Origin: a virus
DNA length: 40,919 nt
Strand: one strand, 5' to 3'
IMG/VR virus record: IMGVR_UViG_3300030118_003239
Span: 1 to 40,919 of that record
The notes beneath the pieces were generated by a model, which worked only from the letters and a program-made list of their open reading frames with translations, had not been told where the DNA came from and did not search any database. Of this stretch, positions 7,865 through 18,200 are shown piece after piece (the first letter of the stretch is position 1; every line of letters begins with the position of its first letter). Position numbers and translations under genes: made by a program.

Positions 7865-8227
7865 ATGCCTGTATTGACAAAAGAATTTGAACTGGACGAC
7901 GGAACAAAAATCACCTGCCGACAAGCAGGTGGTATGACCAAGTTAAGGATTGAGAACATCCAAGCGAAGGTTTTTCGTGAACACATGCACTTTGGGTTGG
8001 ACACTACCCAATGGACGGAAGAACAACAAAAGCAGTTCGCTGATGCCTTGGAGCGAGAAGGAGCGGGTCTTGAATCGCAGATGCGTGAATGGATTCCTCG
8101 CTCAATCATTGAGCCAAAAGACTTTGATGTGGACTCGTTGACCAGCGAAGAGTTGCGGATGATTCTTGGATTTGTCCGTGGTGATGACCCGGATGGTGCG
8201 CCCCCTTTGGACAATTCTTCCGAGTAG
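7865..8227 (+). CDS. Tail assembly chaperone, short form (gpG-like, 120 aa)
   Basis: This is the zero-frame product of a tail-assembly chaperone pair. It lies between the tail tube and tape measure genes, where lambda G and its analogues lie. The N-terminus forms a short beta unit (TKEFELDDGTKITCRQAG) followed by helices (KLRIENIQ, a helix around TEEQQKQFADALEREG, and ELRMILGFV). The last codons run through a slippery site (8203-8209) and stop at TAG 8225-8227. The short form binds the tape measure protein during tail assembly and is absent from the mature virion in known systems. The ribosome binding region is purine-rich (AAGGAAAGAGAAGTGAG). Confidence 0.7.
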   Translation: MPVLTKEFELDDGTKITCRQAGGMTKLRIENIQAKVFREHMHFGLDTTQWTEEQQKQFADALEREGAGLESQMREWIPRSIIEPKDFDVDSLTSEELRMILGFVRGDDPDGAPPLDNSSE

Positions 8228-8508
8228 CACCGACGCTGTGCATGGCCTACAAAGGCGTTCTGCCCTCGGAGTTGTGGGACAAGTATGACTGCGAAGGTGG
8301 TCAAGAACGCATGACGCTTGACCTGTTGGTGGCTATGGATATGAACGACAGAATATCAGAAGCAACGCAAAAGTCAAAGAAAAGGTTTGACGGTAAAGGT
8401 GCGGCATCCCGACTGAAACAAAGAAGAGAGCAACGCCAATTATTAAACGACAACGAAACGCTCTCCCTATTACACGGGTTAGGCTTGCCCGTAGAGCGTA
8501 GCGAATAG
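7865..8508 (+). CDS. Tail assembly chaperone, frameshifted long form (gpGT-like, 214 aa)
   Basis: A -1 slip joins residues 1-115 of the short form (through Leu at 8207-8209) to 99 residues read from 8209 to the stop at 8506-8508. The added part begins GQFFRVAPTLCMAYKGVLPS and continues through ELWDKYD, a continuous segment with Pro-Ser-Glu-Leu-Trp that looks like the start of the T domain of phage tail chaperones. The first ATG of this frame (8242) has no ribosome binding site and lies inside the segment, which argues against independent initiation. The C-terminal half is basic (KKRFDGKGAASRLKQRREQR). In known systems the T domain recruits tube subunits. Confidence 0.7.
8203..8209 (+). other. 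Canonical -1 ribosomal frameshift site C-CCT-TTG
   Basis: In the phase of the 7865 frame the bases read C CCT TTG, which fits the X-XXY-YYZ slippery heptamer. The -1 frame has a stop at 8185-8187, and the zero frame stops at 8225-8227, so a slip must occur inside 8188-8227. This heptamer is the one clear slippery site there. After slippage reading continues from 8209 as Gly-Gln-Phe-Phe-Arg-Val. I did not identify a stimulatory stem-loop with confidence. Confidence 0.75.
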
Positions 8509-8525
8509 TTGAGAGAGGGTTCAAG

Positions 8526-11500
8526 TTGATAGAAGCGTTGTTCCTATCCCTCATGCCCGTGGTTCTTATTTTCGCCACAGTCACCATGCTCGTTCTGCGA
8601 GCCGGTGCATCCCGTATTTTCTTTGATGTCGTGGGTTCTTTTCAAGCCACGCGATTGATTGGTGACGCACAAGCCAAAATCACCGTTTTGCAGGGATTGG
8701 TTCTTGACGGTCTATCGGGTATCACCGAGGGCATTGGGCTGATTGGCGAACAGATGCAAGCCTTGGTGGATTCTACCGTCCCCCTCTCACAAGAAATAGG
8801 ATTTGCCCGCATTGAATTTGAAAAGTTCGTTGCCGCAGGTGACGATGCCGAAGAACTTGCGGCGCAGATTGAAAACCTTGGTTTGCAGTTCGGTTTCGCT
8901 GGCGACCAAGCCCTTGCCGCTGGTGCGAGAATGGCTCAATTGTCATCGGTTGTAGGTGGCGGAGAAGCCATACCAGCCGCAACACAGGTCGGTATTGCCT
9001 TTGGTATGGTCGGCGGTATGGAAACCGAAGAAGCCATGAAGCGTATGATTGCACTTCAACAGCAGACGGGATTCATGTTTGGTGAATTGACAAACGCACA
9101 ATTCAACAGATTGACCGCCGAAGAAAAAGCAAATCAAGTGAGAGGCGAAAGCATCAAATTGCTAAACCAGTTGAACACCATTGAAAACCGTTCATCAGCA
9201 ACAATGGCTCAAATGACAATGGTGATGAACCAATTCGCTTCGTCGGCAAAGTTGGCTGGCGATGAAATAACATTCATGGCGGCGGCATCAGCCACGCTGA
9301 TTGAAGCCGGTGAGGAACAAGGAAAGGCCGGTCGTGCGCTCAAAATGATTTATGCCCGTCTTGGTGCTGATACAGGAAAGAACAGCGAAATTCTTAGAAA
9401 ATTTGGTATTGAGACAAAAATAAATGGCAACGAATTGAGAAGCCTTGAGGATATTGTCGCTGATGTGGCGGCAATCTATCCATCACTTACCAACGCTCAA
9501 CGACTTCAAATCGCACAGGCTGTTGCTGGAAACGACCACTATGTCCGTGCCATTAAATTGTTTGAAGGTCAAGCGAGAACGCTTCAACTTCAAACGATGG
9601 CAGTTCAAGAGTTGGACACCGCAGAAAGTGAGTTGAATAAACGATTTGAGGACAACGCCTTTCTGTTGGTACAAGCCGAATCGCGATTGAAGAACGCAAA
9701 CGCCGCTATGGGTGAGTTGTTCACCCCATCCGTCATTCGTGCTACAAACGCTCAAGCCGCATTGAATGAGGCTTTGGTTGAAATGGCCGCAGATACGCCG
9801 GGATTGACTGGTTTTATTGATAAGTTGTTTGGTCTTCAACAGATGGGACAAATTTTTGCACCTATGGTTGAAGCCAACCTCAATATGATGAGCCTCACGG
9901 TTTCCCTGCAAACGCAGTTGCAGATTCAACGAGCCATAGCGGGACAAGCCCTTGTTAACGCAAGTGCCTATGGTCGGCAGGGAGAAATGGTTCGTGCAAA
10001 CCTTATGAGCATCACGAACACCGTAAGCCAACAAAACAGACAGGCTTTGGTTGCGGCGTCCCTTCTTAACTTTGACAAAAAACGGTTTGAGGCTCAACAG
10101 CAACTTACAATGATGGGTAAAATTGAGCAGACAGACAATAGAGACAAATTACTTTCAAAACGAACCGAACTACAAAACGAAATCCAAGTGTTGCAGGCCA
10201 AAGAAAATCAACTGCGACTGGATGCCGCAATCACCTCAACCCAATTTAAGCGTAAAACAACACGGGCAAAAAATTTAGATGCCGAAATCGCTTCTCTTCA
10301 AGTCAAAAAACAGTCCCTTGGCGTTGGGATGAAAGAAAGCATTGTTGAAGAAATGCAAGTTAAGTTCAAAAACATGAAAGGGTTGACCGAAGAAAAAATA
10401 TTGGGATTCAAAGATGGTTCAATTATTAAACAACAATTTCTTTTGAGGTTGGAAGAAGCAGAAGCAGATGTTTTACAACAGCAAAACGACCTCACGGCAC
10501 AGATAACCAACAAAGAAGGCATACGAAACAGAATCGTTTTTGCTTTGACAAGAGCAGAAAAAGACTTGTTAAATTCTAAGATTAAAGAATTGAAAACAAA
10601 CGCTGACTTGTTGGCCGCAGAAGGAAAACGCAACATCATGGCGTTGGCTCATGCTGACATCATAGAAGGAGAAACAATGGCTTCCAAAATCCTTCGCAAC
10701 GCACACATGGAAATCATCACAATTACAAACCAAAAATCGTCTGCCGAGGTGCAAAACACCGCAATTATGGAACAAGCCGAAATCGCCGCACGAGAGTTGG
10801 CGTTTTCGTATAACCTCAACGAAGCCGCACTTCGTCAATTGATTCCCGATTTGCAGATTTTCCGTCAAGCGTTGGATTCCGTAGAAGAACAAAGCAAGTT
10901 GACAGTCAAGGCTGGAATGGGTCTGCAAATGTTCCTTATGAAAGTGACAGGTGTTATTGGTGGGGCAAGCATGGCGTTGTCCTTCTTTACCGAAAACGAA
11001 AACGCGGCCAAAGCCTCTATGCTTTTGATGCAGATAAGCATGATTCCCATGACAGCACAGATGATAACCGCTACAACGGCTTCTTTTGGTTTGGCATCGG
11101 GTTTAGCGGCAACCGAGAAGGCAGGGATAAAAGCCGCTATCAGTCTAAACGGGGTAAAAGCGGCGGCTATCGGTGTTGGGAAGGCTTTTGTTCTATTTGC
11201 CGCCGTCGGTGCTATTGCCGCCGCCGCCATGTATTTCTTTACCGACCAAAAAAAGGAGGTAGATGGTTTAGACGCTTCGTTGAGCCAGTTCAACCAAACA
11301 GTTTCATTCAGTAAGGAACAATACGAAGAAATGCTCGGTTCGCTTGCCGCTGGCGTCGGCCCTGCTTCGGATGCTCTTATCGCAAAAGAAAACGAAATCG
11401 CCGCCATCCGAGAGGACTTGGAGCAAACCACCAATCCTGCACTCATCAAGCAATATCAAGCCGAGTTGGATATTTTGGAGCAAGAGGCCGCAATCCTCCA

Positions 11501-12197
11501 CGACATAACGGCGATGCGACAAGCAAACCTGTTTAAAGAAAATCAAGACCAAGCGATTGCTTTCTTCAATACAATTCAAGACATAAGGATGAGCCAGCAA
11601 GAATTAGACGATGAACTGGAAAGACAAGACACTTTCGGCGGAAAGGCGGCTAAGTTGGGACAAAAAGTCACGGAAATGTTTGTAGAGGGTGCTGGTGGTG
11701 CGTTCGGCATAGAATATGAAACCGATGTGGAAAGAGCCGCCGCTATGGAAAAGGCAATTGAAGATTCTTTTTCCGCAATCCCCGAACATCTTCATGGTGC
11801 TATCATGGAAGCGGCTCTCGCCAGCGAAACCTTTGAAGAGTTCATGAACCGAATCAACGCTATGGCTATGGACGAAAACCTGCAAAATCCGTTTGCCAAC
11901 TTCCCCGACGATATAGAAGAAAATTTCATTGGGCCGATTGAGGCCGCAAAGGAAGCCGCCTTTGAGTTTAGCAACGCTCGTGAAGAAATGTTCTTTGGCA
12001 TGAGCAAAGGCAATATCACGGGAGACATGGTAAAGCAAGTTGTCAACAAGGGTGTGGAAACGCTTATCAACACCACCGAAGTCATCATGACCAATAATTT
12101 TACGGGAATGACAACTACGCAAGCGGCAAACGAAATCACAAAGCAAGTAGTAAATCAGTTGAACGGGTTGGGTCTTAACATCCAGCAACCGGCGTAG
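8526..12197 (+). CDS. Tape measure protein (1223 aa)
   Basis: This is the longest helix-rich, coiled-coil protein of the window, directly after the tail chaperones. Residues about 200-340 carry the core of the TP901/PhageMin tape-measure family: QFASSAKLAGDEITFMAAAS, then IEAGEEQGKAGRALKMIY, and ILRKFGIETKINGNELRSLE. A hydrophobic segment opens the protein (residues 3-24) and two to three more lie at about 795-910. The middle (about 500-740) is coiled-coil. The protein sets tail length; at about 1.5 angstrom per residue it would span roughly 180 nm. The start is TTG at 8526, with GAGAGGG at 8513-8519 as ribosome binding site. No peptidase motif was noticed. Confidence 0.8.
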   Translation: MIEALFLSLMPVVLIFATVTMLVLRAGASRIFFDVVGSFQATRLIGDAQAKITVLQGLVLDGLSGITEGIGLIGEQMQALVDSTVPLSQEIGFARIEFEKFVAAGDDAEELAAQIENLGLQFGFAGDQALAAGARMAQLSSVVGGGEAIPAATQVGIAFGMVGGMETEEAMKRMIALQQQTGFMFGELTNAQFNRLTAEEKANQVRGESIKLLNQLNTIENRSSATMAQMTMVMNQFASSAKLAGDEITFMAAASATLIEAGEEQGKAGRALKMIYARLGADTGKNSEILRKFGIETKINGNELRSLEDIVADVAAIYPSLTNAQRLQIAQAVAGNDHYVRAIKLFEGQARTLQLQTMAVQELDTAESELNKRFEDNAFLLVQAESRLKNANAAMGELFTPSVIRATNAQAALNEALVEMAADTPGLTGFIDKLFGLQQMGQIFAPMVEANLNMMSLTVSLQTQLQIQRAIAGQALVNASAYGRQGEMVRANLMSITNTVSQQNRQALVAASLLNFDKKRFEAQQQLTMMGKIEQTDNRDKLLSKRTELQNEIQVLQAKENQLRLDAAITSTQFKRKTTRAKNLDAEIASLQVKKQSLGVGMKESIVEEMQVKFKNMKGLTEEKILGFKDGSIIKQQFLLRLEEAEADVLQQQNDLTAQITNKEGIRNRIVFALTRAEKDLLNSKIKELKTNADLLAAEGKRNIMALAHADIIEGETMASKILRNAHMEIITITNQKSSAEVQNTAIMEQAEIAARELAFSYNLNEAALRQLIPDLQIFRQALDSVEEQSKLTVKAGMGLQMFLMKVTGVIGGASMALSFFTENENAAKASMLLMQISMIPMTAQMITATTASFGLASGLAATEKAGIKAAISLNGVKAAAIGVGKAFVLFAAVGAIAAAAMYFFTDQKKEVDGLDASLSQFNQTVSFSKEQYEEMLGSLAAGVGPASDALIAKENEIAAIREDLEQTTNPALIKQYQAELDILEQEAAILHDITAMRQANLFKENQDQAIAFFNTIQDIRMSQQELDDELERQDTFGGKAAKLGQKVTEMFVEGAGGAFGIEYETDVERAAAMEKAIEDSFSAIPEHLHGAIMEAALASETFEEFMNRINAMAMDENLQNPFANFPDDIEENFIGPIEAAKEAAFEFSNAREEMFFGMSKGNITGDMVKQVVNKGVETLINTTEVIMTNNFTGMTTTQAANEITKQVVNQLNGLGLNIQQPA

Positions 12198-12209
12198 AGA
12201 AGTGAGAGT

Positions 12210-15200
12210 ATGACAAGGACAGGAACAAGCAAATACGGATTTTGGCTCGCAGGCTACTACGAGGATTGGCTCGGCTCTCGTGTGATTGCAGACGACACCA
12301 ACGCTCCTTCTACCGACGGTGTGTATAACTCCGTGAACACGCATCACGGCAACACCTTGAATGGCGAGGCTCCGCTAAATCCCCGATACCGATGGGCCTT
12401 GAACGATAGAGACAGCACGGCTTCGTCTGTCACAAGGTTTTCCGATTCCTCGTCGTTTGCCTTGAGCAACGACGGCATAGCAAGGTGGGCCACCTTTGAT
12501 AAAAACAGATTGAGCAAAGGTGTGCGGTGGGCTGGTCGTTCCCAACTGCAATATCCAAACAGCAACGCCAATGCGAACAGAATAAGATTCAGCAAAACGG
12601 ACACGGCTTCAACCGACGATACCTACATGCTGATTTCCGGTTCATCTGATTCATCCATGCACTATTACATACCGGGCGGAGACACCGACCCAACAAGCGG
12701 TCGCCAAGCAAAATTTGAATGGAACGGCAGAAATTGGTTCAAAGGACAAGCCGGAAGGACAACTGGAACAGCACCGGATTTCATGCAACACGCACACTTG
12801 ACCGGCGTTTGGATGGGAGAGCGGTTGCAGATGGGGGCTTATGACGGGACGACCGGCAACGCAACCTCTCATGAAGATACGCCCGAAGCAATTTTTATCC
12901 CGATAAAATCACCTGCCAAAAAACCGTTTTTGGCTATCACAACCTACATGAAAGACGACACAGCGAACCAGTTAGACAACCAAACACCGGCAGGGCAGTT
13001 CAGACCTGTTATCGCTTCCGAGTCTACGCTAAACAGCAAATCGGATGGCGACTACTTCACTATCCGTATGAGCGTTCAAGCCATGATGGGTTCTGCTTCC
13101 GGTGTTGTTGACGAAAACGCACAAAGTCAAGGGCAAACCCAATACACCCTCAAAATTGGTTTTCCCGTAAATACAACTTTTGGCACGACGGGTAGCGGTG
13201 GAGGTACGCCTGCGATAAACTGGACAATCAAACCACACGACGGAACAGGCTTGAGCGGGGTTATCAATCAGTATCACGCGCTGTACCTTGCCGGGGCAAA
13301 GGTTGGCAACGAGACAGATGATGTGTGGTTTGACTTGGATTTCAAAATGGACTACACCAACAACAAATACAAAGTCTACCACGACGGAACAGAAGTCACG
13401 GCAACTAACCCGACTGGCGGAAGTTATTCTTCCGGTTACACTATGGCAAACAACACGCAGACATCTGCCGCTTTCAAGGCCGAAGAAATGACCGGTTGGG
13501 AGTTGTTCGTAAAGGGCGTCTCGTCCACCTATGATAACATGGTTGTCGCCACGCTAATTGACCGTGTGGCCCTCTACCGACCGCTGACTGACATGCCCGA
13601 TGGAACAAGCCTCCCGGCCCCCGTCAACGGTCTTACCTGCACGATTCCAACCAACGGCGTGAGTCAAGCCCACATAAAGATACTTGACGACGATACCGAA
13701 CAGAATCTAACCCCTTGGTTCACTAACGACAACATAACAGATTGGCGTTTGCTTATTTTTAACGGAAACATAGACCGTCCGATTTGGGCTGGTCTGATTG
13801 AGAGCGTCAACATCGTGCAGAAAGCGAGCAGTAGGACAAGGGAAGTGAACATACAGGCTCGCGATTCGCTGTCCTTACTTGACCGTCAAATCACCTCTTG
13901 GGAAATCGGACAAATCGGGCTTGGTGAGAGCGACCAAGTTCTTTCAAGACAAAACGAAGTCAACTTGCTCGCTGAATCAATGTTCTTAGGTGCGGCCAAC
14001 CTTCAAGAGTCCCAAAGCACCATAGGGTTTGAGTCTGCAACCTCCTATAAAGAATTTGCAGACCAAAGAACGAGGCTGAACACGGCCCACCCGATTCAGA
14101 TGTATAATAATGAAGACACGGCGGGGCCAAACAGCGTTGAAAACGAATGGTTGGGCTACAAAATTAAGGGCATCAACAAAACAACGGGCGGGTTGACACA
14201 AGTGATTCTTGCTCATGGTTCAACGGGCTACACGACCAGCGACACACCCGACATCTACGGCACGGTCAACCACAACGCCAACGGTAAAACTATTGCGTCC
14301 ATTGACTCATCGCCGTTTGGCGTTTCGGGGACGCAGGGTTTGGAATACGCATCGTCGGACATCCCTTATGTCCCCAACGCTACTGGCGGGTCGGGCGTAC
14401 TGCAAGGCGATAGAAGCACTTTCCCCGGCACGAGCGCAGAATCGGGAAGAGTCATTCTACAATTTAGCGTTCAACCGGCCAAGAGCGACGGAACCTTGCT
14501 CAAGATTGGGGACATCATCACCGTTTCAGAAAACGGAAACAGCGGAACAGACCCGACGGCTGGATTCTACACCGTATTGGCGACCTTGACCCACGGTGGT
14601 TTGTTTTATGTCAAAACTGACAGGACGGCAGGCTCACTTCCAGTTATCACGGGTCGCTCGGTGGACTATACCTTTGAGGAAGGGTTTGTTTCAACCGACG
14701 ACAACTCGCAGTTGGTGTATCGTGACCAGCACGCCGTTTGGATGCGAGATTTGCCGAAGTCTGCTTGGTTCAAGAAGCACTTTGGTATTTTCGGATTTTC
14801 AGTTGTGGACGCCGGGACAGCACAGGCGGCATTCACAGCCAACTCCGATGTCATCCAAGTAGGCTCATCTTTCATTGATTCGTCCGATACTCACGGTGTT
14901 GGTCAAGTTGTCAACTCGGATGGGTTCGTTGACACCTTTACCTACAACGGCCACATAAGCCCCGCTGACGACGGAAACCACTACCTTGTAGGGGTCAAGG
15001 GGCTGTCAATAGACCACGGCTCAGGAGAGGCGGTTTATACGCTTTCTACGGGCATTGACTACAAGCATGTGTGGTTGAAGTGGGCTGACATGAGGAATAA
15101 CCGAGACGCAGATGCAGACGGGGGCTTCCGAAAGAAAACCTTTGGCTTAATGAAACCCGTCAACGAGAACTACGATGTTTCTCTCTCGTTCACAGACCAG

Positions 15201-18200
15201 TTCAACGATGACGGTTCCTACGACGAGTTCACGGATTTGAAAATCACAGACGACTTGGACATTTGGGAGTTGGATGCAGAAGTTGACCCGACAACAAACG
15301 CCCCGTGGTCAACGCCGCTTGGCTCCGGTGCTACCATTCAGTTGACAAACGGATATTCCGGCGTAGCAATCGCAAAAGATTCGTTGCATGGTGGTTCAAC
15401 CGATGGCATCCAGTTCAAATTGTTGACTTCCGACAGCGGCGTTTCTGATTTGGCGGTGGGTGACAAGTTGATTCTGTTCAACACCGACAACTATGATGGC
15501 ATACACACCATTTCTGCAATAAGCGGCTCATCAACAAAAACCGTGACCTGCTCAACAACTACTCATACCGCAGATGAAGCATACACGGCAACAGGGCCAT
15601 TCGTGAGGAAGGCAGAAGTGGGACATCGTGAAACAGTCCTACGCGACTGGCATAACACGGGCGGCTCGTTCCTTGTCTTTGACTGCTCTAAGTTCTTCAA
15701 CCTCAACACTTTCGCCAACCAAGGGACATTCGGGCAAAGAAGCGGTGGCAGGCGCAACATCGGTGATTATGAAACCGAGTATCACGGCTTCCCTGTTTTG
15801 ATGGACAACTATTGGGCGCAGGCGACAAGCACAGTAAGCAACAACGCCGCCCCCTACGGATTCCATGAAAATTTCAGAAAGTGGATAGGGGCCACTTGCG
15901 AGTTGAACCGCTCAATCAACACCGGAGACACCGTGATTGAAACGAAGCCGTCAACCTCTTTAATTTCCGAGTTCCCTCCTAACGGTTTCGGTAAAATAAA
16001 AGCATCCCGTGATGTCAACGGTCAAACCCCGTCCTTTGAAGTGTTCTACTACACCTACGACGGAAAGTTGGATGCGTCCGTTGTTGAGAGTGCAACTTCG
16101 GCCACGGCGTCCACGGCGAGTCCTTTTACCATAACATGTAGTGGTGGCGACTTTGTGACCGATGGGGTAGAAGTGGGCATGCGGGTGAGAAATGTAACCG
16201 CAAAGTGGGTGGCGCAGATAACCGCCGTGACTGCAACCGCCATCACAATTGACACGACAACTATTTTTGCCGAAACAGGAAGCACCCGGCAGGATGTCGC
16301 CATCAGCGACAGCATCAGCATCCCGCAACAACTGTACGGTGTCTACATCCAACCCGACGCCGCAACAGCATTAACACCACAAGAAGCAGAAACACTTCTT
16401 GAGGGCGTCTTGATGGATGATGTCATCAAGAGCAACGGAAGCACAGCGAATATAGCCATAAACGCCGCTGGTGCCACGGGAACAACCGGAGCGTTTGATG
16501 AAGTTATAATAATCGGAAGTGTAAGTCCGAGGTTTGCCCTGCGATTCTTGATGAACCTTGAAGGACATGTCGTTTCTCCCAACCTTGGCACTTTTTGGTT
16601 GAGCGACAAAGCCCGTTTCTTGTGGTCGTTGAACCTTTCGCAGACTTGGCTCGCCCAATCGTCAATATCGTGCTGGTTTGACCACGGTTCCATACCGATG
16701 TTCAACGACATAACAACGGACGGAACAGACGCCAACTTTGATTCGTTCGGTGCGCCGTATGATGCGAGGGGAGGGAAGTCTATGTTCTCTATCATCCGAG
16801 AGTCAGTTGAGGCGACGGGATTTGGTTACGAAAACAGCAAGAGACTACCCATCACATATCAAATCGGAAGAGACAACAGAATGGAAATGCGACCGACATA
16901 CAACCTCGGAGAAGTTGTCAATCGCGATATTTTGCAGGTTTCCAGCCTCAACGCTCAAATGTCGGGACAGGTCACCAATGTACGGGTCTACTACAACAAC
17001 GGAGCGTCGTTTGCAGACCACCCACAACCGACTCTCAACCAAACATACCGTTGGAAAATTGTTGAGGTTCCCGAAGTGACCTTTGCAGAAGAGGCATTGG
17101 CTATCGCCAAGGAAGAATACTTCAAGGCTAAAACAAAAGCAATACGAGTCAAAGGCGAGGTTTTGCGAGACTTGACGCACGACGACAAAATGCTGGACAA
17201 GGGACGATACGGTTACATCGCAGACCCGACACGACACGGTGAGCGTGGAGTGACTCAACAAGCGGTTCTTGGGCCAGCGCACGCCGTTCCTACTGCAATC
17301 CACAACTGGGACTGGTCGGGCATGAACGGTACGATAGCAAACGGTATGTGCAACGCCTTGGACGGCAACCTTGGACGCCAAACAGGGACAGACCGGTTCT
17401 ACCGAGACAGATTCGGCAAGGGGTTCATCGCCCCTGCCTCAACTGCCGCCGATGCACAGGTTTCTTACGCCTCTCATTTTTGGTGGTGGGGCGCACACAG
17501 CCTAAGTCATGCCGTGCAAGTTGTGAACATACCGAGCGGATGTCCGACTGCAAGCGACAGCGGAGGAAACGACCTTCGGGTTTGGGTTGCCTTGAAAGAC
17601 GGTCAAACCGGAACGGATATTGACAATGCGGAGTTCACCATCGGATTGACAGATTTTGCGTTTGCTACGGGGACAACTGCGTTCACCAACCACACAGGCG
17701 GCTCAAGCACTTACTCACCGACGCTGGCGGGTTCGGCATCTTCTTTCACGACAGTCAATGTGAAGCGCAACGGATTCTACGAAATACAGATACCCTCAAC
17801 CTATTGGGCCTCCCAACCATCCGGTGCAAGAATTACTCTTTCGGTAAATGTAGAATACCTCAAATCACTTCTTCATCATCGTTGTGGCGACCCGTCTGCT
17901 TCGGGTATCTTGCACAACGCCCACAACATAACGAACTTCGGGCCGAGCGCATGGTCGGCAACCAACGCAGACTCAATCTTCCCTCTCGGCGCACGAAAAT
18001 ATGATACCATGTCGGGCTTGATGGGTACAAGGAATGCTTGGTATTGTCCAAGAATACACATCGTAGAAGACATGCGATGGCGTCCAGCCACTACGGTCAC
18101 TTTCACCGATAGCGGCCTCGGTCTATCGTCCGAGCCTATGGTCATAACAAACATAGACTGGTCGGTGGACGGAAGAAACATTGAGAATTTGTCTTTGACT

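Noticed and set aside
6957-7907. 316-codon open frame on the - strand across the tail tube gene
   Set aside because: It is antisense to the clear tail tube, small protein and chaperone genes; its product is Cys/Phe-rich with no domain, and it shows no initiation signal.
8242-8508. Independent 88-aa gene starting at ATG 8242
   Set aside because: There is no ribosome binding site, and the same frame is open upstream to the slippery site, where a fused chaperone reads continuously.
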